Below are positions 47,681 to 56,672 of a stretch of 64,000 nucleotides of DNA, one piece after another. Position numbers and translations under genes: made by a program. This DNA comes from Puniceicoccus vermicola. GTDB taxonomy: Bacteria; Verrucomicrobiota; Verrucomicrobiia; Opitutales; Puniceicoccaceae. How positions within the stretch are numbered: position 1 is the stretch's first letter; the number at the start of each line of letters is the position of its first letter. The notes under the pieces are model-generated. The model searched no databases, was not told the origin of the DNA, and saw only the letters and a program-made list of their open reading frames with translations. The stretch spans positions 60,113-124,112 of the forward strand of contig NZ_JACHVA010000080.1 in assembly GCF_014230055.1 (NCBI RefSeq), in the 5' to 3' direction.

Positions 47681-48634
47681 TTACAGTGGAAGGCTCTCCT
47701 CGATATCTCCCGAGGCATGGCGAAACCACTTCGGGTTTGCCGTAAAGGAGATGTCGAGAGCCGGATGGGCATACTTTTGCTGAAGTTCCTCCCAGACCCG
47801 GTCGCGGATTTCATCGCACTCGGCGACCGAGAGGTCATTGATTCTTACGTATAGATGGACGAGAAGCACCCGGCCGGATTCAACGACGCGGAGTTCGCGC
47901 TGGTGGAATCGTTCGCGGGGAAGCCAGTGGTCAAGGATGGCATCGATTTCGGCAATTCGCTCGGCTGGAGCCGAACGCGCGACAATCTGCGCCCAATTCT
48001 CGCGAATGATTTGGAAGGGAACTGGGAGAAGAATCAAACAGACCAAACCGGTCACCGTCGGATCGACATAGGGAACCCAATCCTGGAGTCCGAAGCGGGG
48101 CAGAAGAACTGCCAATAGAAAGGCGAGGGCAACGGCAAAACTGACGCATCCGTCGATAATCCAGTTGTGGAGGTCGATGCGCACTAGAGGCGACTGGTTC
48201 TTTCGCAGCCAGAGGTGGAGCGCTCCGGCAACCCCGAAGCAGCCGAGGGTCGCTCCGCAAGCGTAGACGAAAGCCGAGCCCTCCGCGATTTCGCGTCCTC
48301 CGGTGGCCAGAGAAATGATCGCCGCAACCAAAGCGAAGATGGAGACGGAGCCGATGAGAAGCCCCTTGGTAAAATTGAGGATGGGTTCATAGGCAACATA
48401 CCCGAAGGGATATCGCTCGTCATCGGGACGAAGAACCAGGGAGGAGACTCGGATGGCCAGGAGAGCCAGACCGAATCCGATCAAGGAGTATACTCCGTCG
48501 AGAAGAATGGCTTGAGCCCGGGTCGCGATCGCGAATCCAATGCCGGCTCCGGCCATGATCAGATTTCCGAATACGGTGATCAGAATGGCATTCCGTTCGG
48601 CCTTCTGCCGGGGCTGATGGGTGGGGTCGGGCAT
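47681..48634 (-). CDS. cation diffusion facilitator family transporter with altered metal site
   Basis: Inner-membrane transporter of the CDF family with six helices and a C-terminal cytoplasmic domain (317 residues from the ATG at 48634; a TTG at 48679 is less likely). Helix 2 reads AILLDGVYSLIGFGLALLAI, where most CDF zinc/iron exporters have a H/DxxxD pair; here the first position is Tyr and the second Gly. Helix 5 has DLHNWIIDGCVSFAVALAFL with His and Asp four residues apart. These resemble the 'DGxYS' subset of predicted Co/Zn/Cd carriers (COG3965-like), so the transported ion is uncertain. It is separated by 180 bases from pheT (convergent) and is otherwise isolated. Confidence 0.85.
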   Translation of the reverse strand: MPDPTHQPRQKAERNAILITVFGNLIMAGAGIGFAIATRAQAILLDGVYSLIGFGLALLAIRVSSLVLRPDDERYPFGYVAYEPILNFTKGLLIGSVSIFALVAAIISLATGGREIAEGSAFVYACGATLGCFGVAGALHLWLRKNQSPLVRIDLHNWIIDGCVSFAVALAFLLAVLLPRFGLQDWVPYVDPTVTGLVCLILLPVPFQIIRENWAQIVARSAPAERIAEIDAILDHWLPRERFHQRELRVVESGRVLLVHLYVRINDLSVAECDEIRDRVWEELQQKYAHPALDISFTANPKWFRHASGDIEESLPL

Positions 48635-48810
48635 CTGACTATGGATGGATTTTGTCTCTTTGTGGGTTTCTGAATTCAATGCGGCTTCCGCACTGGGTCA
48701 AGGATCGGGCGCAGAGGGAGAATGGCAAGAACCTCGGCGGAATCTATTAATTTTTGCATTTGGAGATATCTCGACTTTCGCTGTTTCGGCAGACCCTTTT
48801 TCCTCTTTTT

Positions 48811-49968
48811 TGCTGCGCGTTACAGAAGGGTGAAGTGTCTTCTCTCGGTTCAGGAAGGAAATCTGGAGCGGAATGGTGATAGCCATTTCGAAGTCTTGGG
48901 CACCGTGCGGGTGCGTTGATCTCCGATGCGTTCCCGCCGGGACGCAGCTGAAGCTGCTGTCCTACGGGAAGACGCTGGATCGTGGCATACCCGCTCAGCT
49001 TCAGCTGCGCGGTATAGCAGGGCGAAGTAGTCTTCTCTCGGTTCAGGAAAGAATTTGGAGCGGAATGGCGATCGCCATTTCGAAGTCTTCGGCTTCGCGC
49101 GGGTGCGTTGATCTCGGATGCGTCCCCGCCGGGACGCAGCTGAAGCTGCTGTCCTACTGGAAGACGCTGGATCGTGACGGACCTACTCAGCATCAGTTGC
49201 GCGTTATAGCAGTGTGAAGTGTCTTCTCCCGGTTCAGGAATGAATTTGGAGCGGAATGGCGATAGCCATTTCGAAGCCTTGGGCACCGCTCGGCTGCGTT
49301 GATTTCCGATGCGTCCCCGCCGGGACGCAGCTGAAGCTGCTGTCCTACGGGAAGACGCTGGATCGGGATGTGCCCGTTCAGCTTCAGCTGCAAGGTATAG
49401 CAGGGTGAAGTGCCTTTTCTCGGTTCAGGAAGGAATTTGGAGCGGAATGGCGATAGCCATTTCGAAGCCTTGGGCACCGCTCGGCTGCGTTGATTTCCGA
49501 TGCGTCCCCGCCGAGACGCAGCTGAAGCTGCTGTCCTACGGGAAGACGCTGGATCGGGATGTGCCTACTCAGCTTCAGCTGCAAGGTATAGCAGGGTGAA
49601 GTGCCTTTTCTCGGTTCAGGAAGGAATTTGGAGCGGAATGGCGATAGCCATTTCGAAGCCTTGGGCACCGTGCGGATGCGTTGATTTCTGATGCGTTCCC
49701 GCCGGGACGCAGCTGAAGCTGCTGTCCTACGGGAAGACGTTGGATCGTGGCGTGCTCGCTCAGCTTCAGCTGCGCGGTATAGCAGGATGAGGTGTCTTCT
49801 CTCGGTTCAGGAATGAATTTGGAGCGGAATGGCGATAGCCATTTCGAAGTCTTGGGCACCGTGCGGATGCGTGGATCTGTGATGCGTCCCCGCCGGGACG
49901 CAGCTGAAGCTGCTGTCCTACTGGAAGACGTTGGATCGTGGCGTGCTCGCTCAGCTTCAACTGCCACC
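48811..49968. repeat. tandem array of six 191-bp hairpin-rich repeat units
   Basis: The stretch between the CDF gene and the ahp operon is a direct tandem array. The anchor GAATTTGGAGCGGAATGGCG recurs at 49051, 49242, 49433, 49624 and 49815 (exactly 191 bases each); a diverged first copy starts around 48858 (192). Each unit includes ATGGCGATAGCCAT, GCGTCCCCGCCGGGACGC, and CGCAGCTGAAGCTG, which is complementary to CAGCTTCAGCTGCG about 60 bases on. Because 191 is not a multiple of three, no reading frame continues through consecutive units; frames on both strands are artefacts. Middle copies are the most alike, suggesting recent amplification. Function unknown. Confidence 0.95.
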
Positions 49969-50197
49969 TTTCCGCGGCTTCGTGATGGATAAAGTCATTC
50001 CGTCTTCTTCCGACCGCGCAGCGAAAGCCGAGCGGGTACGATACTCTGCTTCTCCCGCGTGAGCGCGTGGTTTGATCTGCATTGGATCATCGCTGATTTG
50101 CCGAGAGGGATGTAGATGGAAATTATCTGTTTTGCCGCCACTTTCTCGATTTTCTAGCTGGGCTGAAGGCTTCCCCATGTTGAGATGGGAAATGGCC
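49969..50197. other. spacer between repeat array and ahpD terminator
   Basis: 230 bases with no gene that I can support. A leftward open frame from 50691 overlapping ahpD is its opposite-frame shadow. The sequence contains TAGCTGGGCTGAAGGCTTCC, again a GGCTGAAGGC-type palindrome of the dispersed family. Confidence 0.5.
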
Positions 50198-50231
50198 AAA
50201 AAAAAGAGGCGCTGCTTGGGAGCAGCGCCTC
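50198..50231 (-). terminator. Rho-independent terminator of the ahpC-ahpD operon
   Basis: Reading on the minus strand, GAGGCGCTGCT / AGCAGCGCCTC forms an 11-base-pair stem (50231-50221 and 50216-50206) with a four-base loop, followed by eight T. It lies about 37 bases past the ahpD stop. Confidence 0.94.
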
Positions 50232-50267
50232 TGAAAGACGTTGGTTGAAAACCTGAGTTCCGTGTCC

Positions 50268-50798
50268 TTAGGCGTCTGCCGAGTCGAGGGCGACGGCGAC
50301 TCCGTGGAGGATCGAGGCGATCCGAACGGCGTCGTGGACGTTGTCCTCGTTCATGCCGCCTTTTTTGACGGCGGCTTCGTGGGCCTTGAGGCACATTTCG
50401 CAGCCGGCGAGGGCGGCGGGGCCGATGGAGAACAGTTCGAAGTCTTCCTTGGTGCTGGCGACCTGCTGCATCCGCATCATGCGGAGGTTGGCCGGGCGCT
50501 GGTTGTAGGCTTCGGACTTCATCAGGTGGCGGAACCGATAGTAGATCGTGTTCATGCCCATGATGGCGGCGGCGGCGCGGGCGTCTTCGAGGGTGGCCTC
50601 GGCAACCCCGGCGGCCTTGGCATCGGCCAGAACGGCGGCGGTGAGCTCGGGATGGCGGATGTAGTAGGCCGCGGCCAGAGCGGTGCCCCAAGTCTGATCG
50701 CTGGTCAGCGATTCGCCCTCAAGCACGCGCTTGAGGTTGATCCGAAGGTCCTTGGCTTCCTCGGGAAGCTCCGTCAGGAGTTCTTTAATTTGGTCCAT
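50268..50798 (-). CDS. ahpD: alkylhydroperoxidase AhpD-like protein
   Basis: 176-residue AhpD of the carboxymuconolactone-decarboxylase fold, the reductant of AhpC. The catalytic pattern ALAGCEMCLKAHE gives Cys133-x-x-Cys136 with His140, matching the CxxC...H of mycobacterial AhpD (177 residues) in spacing and length. The rest is an all-helical trimer fold (RAAAAIMGMNTIYYRFRHLM). It lies five bases after ahpC in the same operon and ends in a strong terminator. In mycobacteria AhpD is reduced through lipoyl-carrying dihydrolipoamide succinyltransferase; here that partner is inferred only. Confidence 0.93.
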   Translation of the reverse strand: MDQIKELLTELPEEAKDLRINLKRVLEGESLTSDQTWGTALAAAYYIRHPELTAAVLADAKAAGVAEATLEDARAAAAIMGMNTIYYRFRHLMKSEAYNQRPANLRMMRMQQVASTKEDFELFSIGPAALAGCEMCLKAHEAAVKKGGMNEDNVHDAVRIASILHGVAVALDSADA

Positions 50799-50803
50799 AG
50801 GTC

Positions 50804-51331
50804 TTAGACCTTAATGGTTTCTTCGCCTTTGTTCCAGTTACAAGGGCAGAGCTCGTCGGATTGAATGGCGTCGAGAATGCGGATGATTTCCTTCACATTG
50901 CGACCGACGCTCAGGTTGTTGGCAGCCGAGTATTGGACGACACCGTGCGGATCGACGATGAAGGTCGCGCGGAGGCAGACGCTTTCTTCGCGATCGAGGA
51001 TGCCGAGCTCGCGGGCCAGCTTGGGTGCGGCGATGAGCGGGAACTTCAGACCCTTGAGGTCTTCGTGGTCGTTGCGCCAGGCCAGGTGGCAGAACTCGTT
51101 GTCGGCGCTGCCGCCGAGGACCACGGCGTCGCGGTCTTCGAACTCATCGACGTTCTTGTTGAACTCGACGATCTCGGTCGGGCAGACGAAGGTGAAGTCC
51201 TTCGGGTAGAAGAAGTAGACCTTCCATTTGCCCTCGTAGCTCTTGTCGGTGAGGTCGATGAGGTCGTCATTGGTGAGGCCGTTACAGGCCTTGACTTTGA
51301 ATTCAGGGAACTTGTCGCCTACAGTAATCAT
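50804..51331 (-). CDS. ahpC: peroxiredoxin AhpC
   Basis: 175-residue 2-Cys peroxiredoxin that reduces hydrogen peroxide, alkyl hydroperoxides and peroxynitrite. Peroxidatic Cys50 sits in YPKDFTFVCPTEIVEF, and the C-terminus reads SDELCPCNWNKGEETIKV with Cys162 and Cys164. This three-cysteine arrangement is that of mycobacterial AhpC, which uses AhpD rather than AhpF as reductant, in agreement with the adjacent ahpD. It starts at the ATG at 51331, preceded by a 274-base spacer. A peroxide-responsive regulator is not adjacent; the Fur-family gene lies 43 kb away. Confidence 0.96.
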   Translation of the reverse strand: MITVGDKFPEFKVKACNGLTNDDLIDLTDKSYEGKWKVYFFYPKDFTFVCPTEIVEFNKNVDEFEDRDAVVLGGSADNEFCHLAWRNDHEDLKGLKFPLIAAPKLARELGILDREESVCLRATFIVDPHGVVQYSAANNLSVGRNVKEIIRILDAIQSDELCPCNWNKGEETIKV

Positions 51332-51605
51332 GGATGTATCTGGTTAGTTTTCGATTTGAAGTTAAGAATTCGTAAGGCTGGTAGGTGTTCGCAGTGAGTC
51401 AAGGGAGTGAGCCAGAATTTTGGAGAAAAGAGATTTGGGCGATTGTAGAAATTAGGTCGACTACTGTGGAGTCGGAAGCCTACGCGGAGCAGTTCAGGTG
51501 CCTAAAAATTGGGCGAGAGTTCACTCAGAAAGAGTCGGGGGGGCTTTCCAAAGAAAGCCTAAAGCCGTTGGCAATAAGAAGTCCTTCGGGGGCTGTCTGA
51601 CGGTA

Positions 51606-53021
51606 TTAGAGATCGATGATGTAGAAATTGCCGAGGGAGACTTGCTCTGCTTGGCCCACCGTGATCCATCGTAGTTCAAAGAATTTTCCCCATGAATCGG
51701 AAATGGCCAATTCTCCAGTTCCCTCATTGTAACCAACGATCATGCACATGTGGGCAGCTTCGCGGTCACGGGGAATGGTCGCTCTGACGACTTCGTTTTC
51801 TTTCTCGCAGCGCTCCTTCCATGCTTCCCAGTCTTTTTGCTTCTCGCGTTCCCGGGTGCGTTTATTTGCGATCTCATTGAAGTCTCTTCCAGAGAGGAGG
51901 GTCCACATGATGGGGACCCCCTCCTCAATGAAGTCGGAAACGTCTTTAATGTTGGCTTCCATCCTTTCTTCCTCGAGATCGCGCCCGGAATAGGAGACGT
52001 AGGATTGCGCGTTTTCGACGATCTTGCGGATGTCGGTGCCTCCGCCGATTCCGGTCTGCCCGGCCATCGCCAAAACATACATGTCGGCGGGGATACTGAG
52101 AAAGCGGAGATATCGTTCGAAAGTGGCAGGGACGCAGTAGCCTTTGGGTCCTTGATCGACCATGGGAATGCCTTGAATGAGAACGTCGCCGTTCGGATAC
52201 CGCACGACGTGCTCCAGAAGGCGTTCGCGCATTTCGGCCTTAGTGATGCGGTCGTTGAAGCCTCGGTTGTCGGCGATGTCTGGAGGCATGATCCTGAGGC
52301 TCACATATTCGCCATCCTGCTGGCTGAGGAGGATGGCGTGGTCTCTCCAGTCCCAGCGGCTCACGCGTTCCTTCATGTCGTATCGGCCGAGATTCATCCG
52401 ATCTGGTTTTCCCAATAGGTTGACGAGCTGGTTCTCGATGGTTTCGCCATCCAGCTCGACGGCATCCTCGATGATCTCGGGGTTTCGGGTTGGAAGATCG
52501 CCTTTGTTCGCAAAAACCATGGAGAGGCTCGTTGCCTTGTCATTTTCGCCATAGAGAACGGCTGAGTAGGGCCTTGACTTGAGAATGGTGTAGGAGTCAT
52601 CGGGGTATAACCGGTAGCTGGAAAGCGATTCGGTTTGGGATTCTCGTGGCCAGTTCAGGCGTTTGGCGATCGCCTTCGCGGACTCTTCCCAGAGAACGGT
52701 CTCGCCGAAAAGAGGCACTCCGAAGCTATCGTTGAGTTGTTTCACGTCAGGGCCTTCGAGCGCAGAGGGTTCGGCGGCCCTTTTCTGGCGTTTGTATTCC
52801 TCGATGTAGGCTTGGTCTTCATCGCTGAGCTGACTGATCGGGATTGTGAACCGACGTCCGTCGCTTCGCCGAATTGTGATTGATCTTTCCTGGACGGAGA
52901 CCACCTCAGCCTCGAGCGTGCGGTTCTGGGTGTCTGTAAAGGTGCGAGCATCCAGCGTCGGCGGATGCATACTCACCAAAACGAGAGGAAGTATGAAAAA
53001 GCGAAACGATCTGATGCTCAT
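51606..53021 (-). CDS. secreted SHD1-domain, C39-like (papain-fold) protein
   Basis: 471 residues from the ATG at 53021 (a TTG at 53033 is possible). A signal-like N-terminus (SFRFFILPLVLVSM) is followed by an SHD1 domain (about 26-80) with DTQNRTLEAEVVSVQERSIT and GRRFTIPISQLSDEDQAYIE, a module found mostly in PVC bacteria. The C-terminal half is a cysteine-peptidase-like domain: Gln290 and Cys296 in VDQGPKGYCVPATFERYLRF, His424 in EAAHMCMIVGYNEGTGELAI and Asp442 in SDSWGKFFELRW. The order Gln, Cys, His, Asp fits a C39_2/papain-fold. It probably acts in the periplasm or outside; substrate unknown. No maturation or bacteriocin genes are adjacent. Confidence 0.85.
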   Translation of the reverse strand: MSIRSFRFFILPLVLVSMHPPTLDARTFTDTQNRTLEAEVVSVQERSITIRRSDGRRFTIPISQLSDEDQAYIEEYKRQKRAAEPSALEGPDVKQLNDSFGVPLFGETVLWEESAKAIAKRLNWPRESQTESLSSYRLYPDDSYTILKSRPYSAVLYGENDKATSLSMVFANKGDLPTRNPEIIEDAVELDGETIENQLVNLLGKPDRMNLGRYDMKERVSRWDWRDHAILLSQQDGEYVSLRIMPPDIADNRGFNDRITKAEMRERLLEHVVRYPNGDVLIQGIPMVDQGPKGYCVPATFERYLRFLSIPADMYVLAMAGQTGIGGGTDIRKIVENAQSYVSYSGRDLEEERMEANIKDVSDFIEEGVPIMWTLLSGRDFNEIANKRTREREKQKDWEAWKERCEKENEVVRATIPRDREAAHMCMIVGYNEGTGELAISDSWGKFFELRWITVGQAEQVSLGNFYIIDL

Positions 53022-53347
53022 GGTTTTTCGCAAGAGAGAGCTACTTTGAGAGTGCGGAATGATACAGGAGGGATCCGGTGCGAATGGATCCGAGTCGGGC
53101 TATTCGTGGCTATCGGGGATTGGTAGGTGAAATTCTTTTTCAGTCTGGCATTCTGGGTGAGCTCTAGGGTTTAGAGGCTGGGGTTTCTAAACGAGTAAGA
53201 GTGGGATTCTGCAAAATTGGAGCGGATTGGCCAGTTTGATAGTAGGGGGGCGACTATGATAGAGGAAAGGGGCGAATCGGATCTGGAACTGAGTGCTTCC
53301 AATCCTCTCTCGATATCGATTCACTGAGAATCTCCTCTAAGGAAGCC
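53022..53347. other. divergent promoter spacer
   Basis: A 326-base gap between the divergent SHD1/C39 and MscS genes. Seen in it: a small inverted repeat GTTTAG...CTAAAC (about 53168-53194) without a T-run, and no confident -35/-10 pair. No gene is supported. Confidence 0.5.
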
Positions 53348-55174
53348 ATGCGTTTGTTTGCACTCTTTTACTCATTTTTCCTCGGGTCATCTTTTTTATG
53401 GGGTGCTATCGAAAATCCTGGAGACCTAATCACACCATCGGAGGATCCGGAAGAGGTGCAGGGAATCTTAGACGAATTGGCCTCTCACGAACTGGAGGAG
53501 GACGAGCGCTATCTTCTTCACCCGGCGAACACGAGCAGCCCCCGGGATACGATCGTGAGTTTCATCAAGCTCACCCAGCGGTTTCATGACCTCATCTCCT
53601 CCGAGGATTATTCGCCGGAGGACCGGATCGAGGTGATGCATCTTTTTGGCGAGATCCAAGACTTCTTTGACATGAGGAACGTGCCGCCTTCGTTGCGGGC
53701 GGATTATGCGTCGGCCGCTGGTATTTACCTGAGGGAGATCATTGACCGGGTCGGACTGCCGGATCTCGATCACATTCCCGGGGAAATCGCGATGCGGGCC
53801 GCGATCGCCGAGGGGCAGCCGGCTCGTTGGCAGATTCCAGGTCTGCCCTTTGAGATCGCCCGGGTGAACAGTGGTCCGGAGGAGGGCCGGTATCTGTTTA
53901 CGGAGAATACGCTTCTCGAGGCGAAGGCCGTCTTCCAGCGCGTGCGAGAGATGCCCTACGTCAGTGAGGCCGCCAAAGACTTCTACTATTATTTCTTCCT
54001 GACTCCGAACCCGATCATCCCTGCCGAATGGATCGATGCTCTGCCCGATTGGATGTTGAGAGATTTTTACGAGCAGACCGTCTGGCAGTGGTTCTCCATG
54101 TTCGCGGTCATTTTGATCGCGGCCTTTTCCGTTTGGTTGCTGAGAAAGGTGTTGAAGCGGATTTCCCGGGAGCGATCGGCTCTTTTCCGCCATCTGTGCA
54201 TGCTCATCGTGCCCTCTTCTGCGATCGGGGTGAGCCTCTTGGGCTACAATCTGATCGACGATAAGATCTTCATTACGGGTGAGGTCTTCCAGGTGGTGAC
54301 CTATCTCTTATATTTGGTGCTTCTCGCCAGTGGCATTATCGTTACGTTTGTGCTGGGGACGGTGATTTGTGATTTGGTGACGCGCTCCGAGCGGTTCGAG
54401 GGGAGGACTTTCGACTCCCATCTGGCACGAATCGGGATCCGGATCGGAAGTATCATCGTTTGCTTGGGCGTATTGATCCAGGGGTTGCAGCAGATCGGAT
54501 TTTCGCTGGCGACGGTGATCGCCGGGGCCGGGGTAACCGGTTTGGCGGTCGCTCTGGCGGCCCAGAGCACGTTGCGGAACATTTTCGGAAGCTTGATGAT
54601 CCTCATCGACCGACCCTTCCGGGTTGGTCAGCGGATTATCGTCAGTGGTCACGACGGGACGGTCGAGGAAATCGGCCTGCGGTCGACGCGCATCCGCCTC
54701 CTCAATGGGCATGTCACCAGCATCCCGAACGAGCGGATGGCCGATGCCGAGATTGAGAACGTGGGGCTGCGGCCCTACATTCGCCGGGTTTCGAGCATTC
54801 ATCTGGCTCACGGAATGCCGATCGAGAAAGTGAATCGGGCGGTGGAGATCATTCGGAAACTTCTCGAGCCGCATGAAGTTTCGGAGGGGGGCATTCATGC
54901 TTCGGACGACCCAAACGCGCCGATCAACTACGCGGATTTCCCCCCGCGGGTCTTTTTCAATGAGTTCAACCGGGATTCGCTCAATATCTTGATGATCTAT
55001 TGGTACCACCCGCCGGAGTACTGGAATTTCCTCGAATTCAGCCAACGGATCAATGAGGAGATCTTGGAGAAGTTCCGCGAAGAGGAGATCGAATTCGCCT
55101 TCCCGACCCGGACGGTCCACATCGCCGGGACGAAGGCGACGCCCTTTCCCCAGATCGAGGGCGAGGAGAAGTAG
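53348..55174 (+). CDS. MscS-family mechanosensitive channel
   Basis: 608-residue membrane protein releasing osmolytes under hypo-osmotic stress. After a signal-like start (MRLFALFYSFFLGSSFLWGA) a soluble N-terminal domain of about 230 residues is followed by five helices (for example WQWFSMFAVILIAAFSVWLL, LVLLASGIIVTFVLGTVICD). The MscS pore helix and beta domain are clear: IGFSLATVIAGAGVTGLAVA, ALAAQSTLRNIFGSLMILID, PFRVGQRIIVSGHDGTVEEI, GLRSTRIRLLNGHVTSIPNE. The pore Gly/Ala pattern is conserved. The large periplasmic N-terminal region resembles the MscK/YnaI type of enlarged members. The gene is complete up to the IS4 flank, which begins 4 bases after its stop. Confidence 0.94.
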   Translation: MRLFALFYSFFLGSSFLWGAIENPGDLITPSEDPEEVQGILDELASHELEEDERYLLHPANTSSPRDTIVSFIKLTQRFHDLISSEDYSPEDRIEVMHLFGEIQDFFDMRNVPPSLRADYASAAGIYLREIIDRVGLPDLDHIPGEIAMRAAIAEGQPARWQIPGLPFEIARVNSGPEEGRYLFTENTLLEAKAVFQRVREMPYVSEAAKDFYYYFFLTPNPIIPAEWIDALPDWMLRDFYEQTVWQWFSMFAVILIAAFSVWLLRKVLKRISRERSALFRHLCMLIVPSSAIGVSLLGYNLIDDKIFITGEVFQVVTYLLYLVLLASGIIVTFVLGTVICDLVTRSERFEGRTFDSHLARIGIRIGSIIVCLGVLIQGLQQIGFSLATVIAGAGVTGLAVALAAQSTLRNIFGSLMILIDRPFRVGQRIIVSGHDGTVEEIGLRSTRIRLLNGHVTSIPNERMADAEIENVGLRPYIRRVSSIHLAHGMPIEKVNRAVEIIRKLLEPHEVSEGGIHASDDPNAPINYADFPPRVFFNEFNRDSLNILMIYWYHPPEYWNFLEFSQRINEEILEKFREEEIEFAFPTRTVHIAGTKATPFPQIEGEEK

Positions 55175-55190
55175 GCGAGGGCTTCAGCCC

Positions 55191-56672
55191 AATGTCATTG
55201 CATAATTAGCCAATCGAAAAAGAACTGCAGGATTTTGGAAGAAAAAACCTGCACGTGCGTTCAGTGTTATGTTGCAAGATATGGATGCACGAAAGGGATG
55301 TTACTTTTACGGATTCGAAAGGACTGGCATGCAAGATCGACAAGGTGCTTTGCGATGCGGCGAGGCTTGAAAGCAGGAGCATTCGCGGCCGCAGAGCTGG
55401 GTTAAGTTTAGGGACTTTGTTGTTCTCGACTATGCGTCAGAAGATCTTCAGACGTGGAGGGATGGCTGAGCATGTAAAGATGACGAGTGCCAGAAGTCTT
55501 GATGGATCTACGGTATCCCGTCGCCTTGCAAAGGTATCGAAGGAGCAGTTGGAAGCTGTGGGCGAATGTTTGCTGGGCCCGATCGGGGATCGCAGCAGTA
55601 ACCCTGGAGGCTACTACCGGGGTTATCGGACGGTAGGAATCGGATGGGACATGCTTTACGTTGATCAACAGCAAAGCGATTGTTGAGAAGGTGCCGAAGT
55701 CGAAGAGCCGCCGCAGTCTGGAGTAGGAGCCCGGGGAGGCAGCTTTTCCGCAGATTTATGCGAGTTCTCTGGTGGAGTTGGGGCCTCACAACCCTTTGGC
55801 AGTCCGCGTGGGGATCGAAGGAGAATCGGAGCTGGAGCTCTCCGTTGGATTGCTGAAGAAACTGACTAAGGCAGACATGCTCCTAAGAGACCGACTTTAC
55901 GGGGTGGGATGGTTTTTGCACCAGATGGTCGAACAGGGCAATTACGGTGCGTTCTTGCTGAAGGTATCCGGCTCACAAACAAGCCGCAGGATCGAAGAAC
56001 TCGAAGACGGATCCTGGATCGTAGAGGTGGACGTGCGCAGCCGTCGCCGTCCGGCGGACATTATCGCTACCCATCTTGTGCGGGAAATCCGCTTTGAGAT
56101 CGCCAGCACTGATGCGCAGGGTGAGAGCCGGATCGACTGTTACCGGCTTTGGACCGATCTGATGGATTGCCGGATCGATCCGGCTAAGACCTTGATCGGC
56201 CTCTACCAACAGCGATGGGAACATGAAGGTTCCTGCCGGGAAATGAAACTGGAACTAAAGAAACACAAGCATCTCAGTGCCCAGCTGCTGGAGACCGCCC
56301 ACATCGAGATACTCTCGATGGTATGGGCTAGCGCCTTGATCGCTAAAGAGCGCCAGCGCCTCGCCTCAATTAACGGCTCTTCAGAAACTGCCCGGCGCGT
56401 GGGCTTCGACGTCGTCCAGGAAAACATGTGCGTGCTCTGGCCCCTGCAAAGCCAGGTCGGAATCCACCTCTCGCAGGCTCAGTTCGAGGCCAGCGCCCAG
56501 AGCTTATCCCATCATGCCAGCCTCTACAATACCCCGCAAAAAAGAAAACGATCTTGCCCGAGAAAAGTCCGACAAAATCAAAAACACTGGCCAAAAATCC
56601 GCGAAAGAACCGAATCAAAACAACCTGTCAAAATAACCATCCTCGGCCACCATTGAATTATGCAATGGCATT
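55191..56672. mobile_element. decayed IS4-family insertion sequence with terminal repeats and 12-bp target duplication
   Basis: A complete but inactive IS of about 1.48 kb. The left end AATGTCATTGCATAATTAGC and the complement of the right end (AATGCCATTGCATAATTCAA) form 17-base terminal inverted repeats with one mismatch. Both ends are flanked by the direct repeat GGGCTTCAGCCC (55179-55190 and 56673-56684), a 12-base target duplication. That target is the same palindrome family as the REP-like elements near 11 kb. The transposase gene inside is broken. IS4-type target duplication lengths (9-12) agree. Confidence 0.88.
55255..56656 (+). pseudogene. IS4-family transposase, frameshifted and with an internal stop
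   Basis: Remnant transposase in two main open pieces. The first (55255-55686) has an N-terminal SLGTLLFSTMRQKIFRRGGM segment and reaches DMLYVD, the position of the first catalytic Asp, then shifts frame (QQ/INSKAIVEKV...). A TAG at 55724 interrupts the second frame. The second piece (from about 55725, open from GTG 55772) includes LVELGPHNPLAVRVGIEGES, the second Asp in MLLRDRLYGVGWF, and the IS4 signature YQQRWEHEGSCREMKLELKK, which fits Y-(2)-R-(3)-E-(6)-K with the third acidic residue. It ends at 56656 inside the right terminal repeat. Not functional as read. Confidence 0.9.

Noticed and set aside
48747..49967. Minus- and plus-strand frames in the tandem repeat (for example 49193-49477 and 49500-49691)
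   Set aside because: They recur with the 191-base unit, cannot continue across units because 191 is not a multiple of three, and resemble no known protein.
48811..49968. CRISPR array
   Set aside because: The whole 191-base unit repeats without short direct repeats and unique spacers, and there are no cas genes nearby.
49957..50691. 244-residue minus-strand frame overlapping ahpD
   Set aside because: Arg-rich out-of-frame shadow of ahpD; crosses the strong terminator at 50198-50231.
51385..51600. 71-residue plus-strand frame between ahpC and the C39-like gene
   Set aside because: No ribosome-binding site, unusual composition and no motif; it lies in the spacer that carries the ahpC promoter on the other strand.
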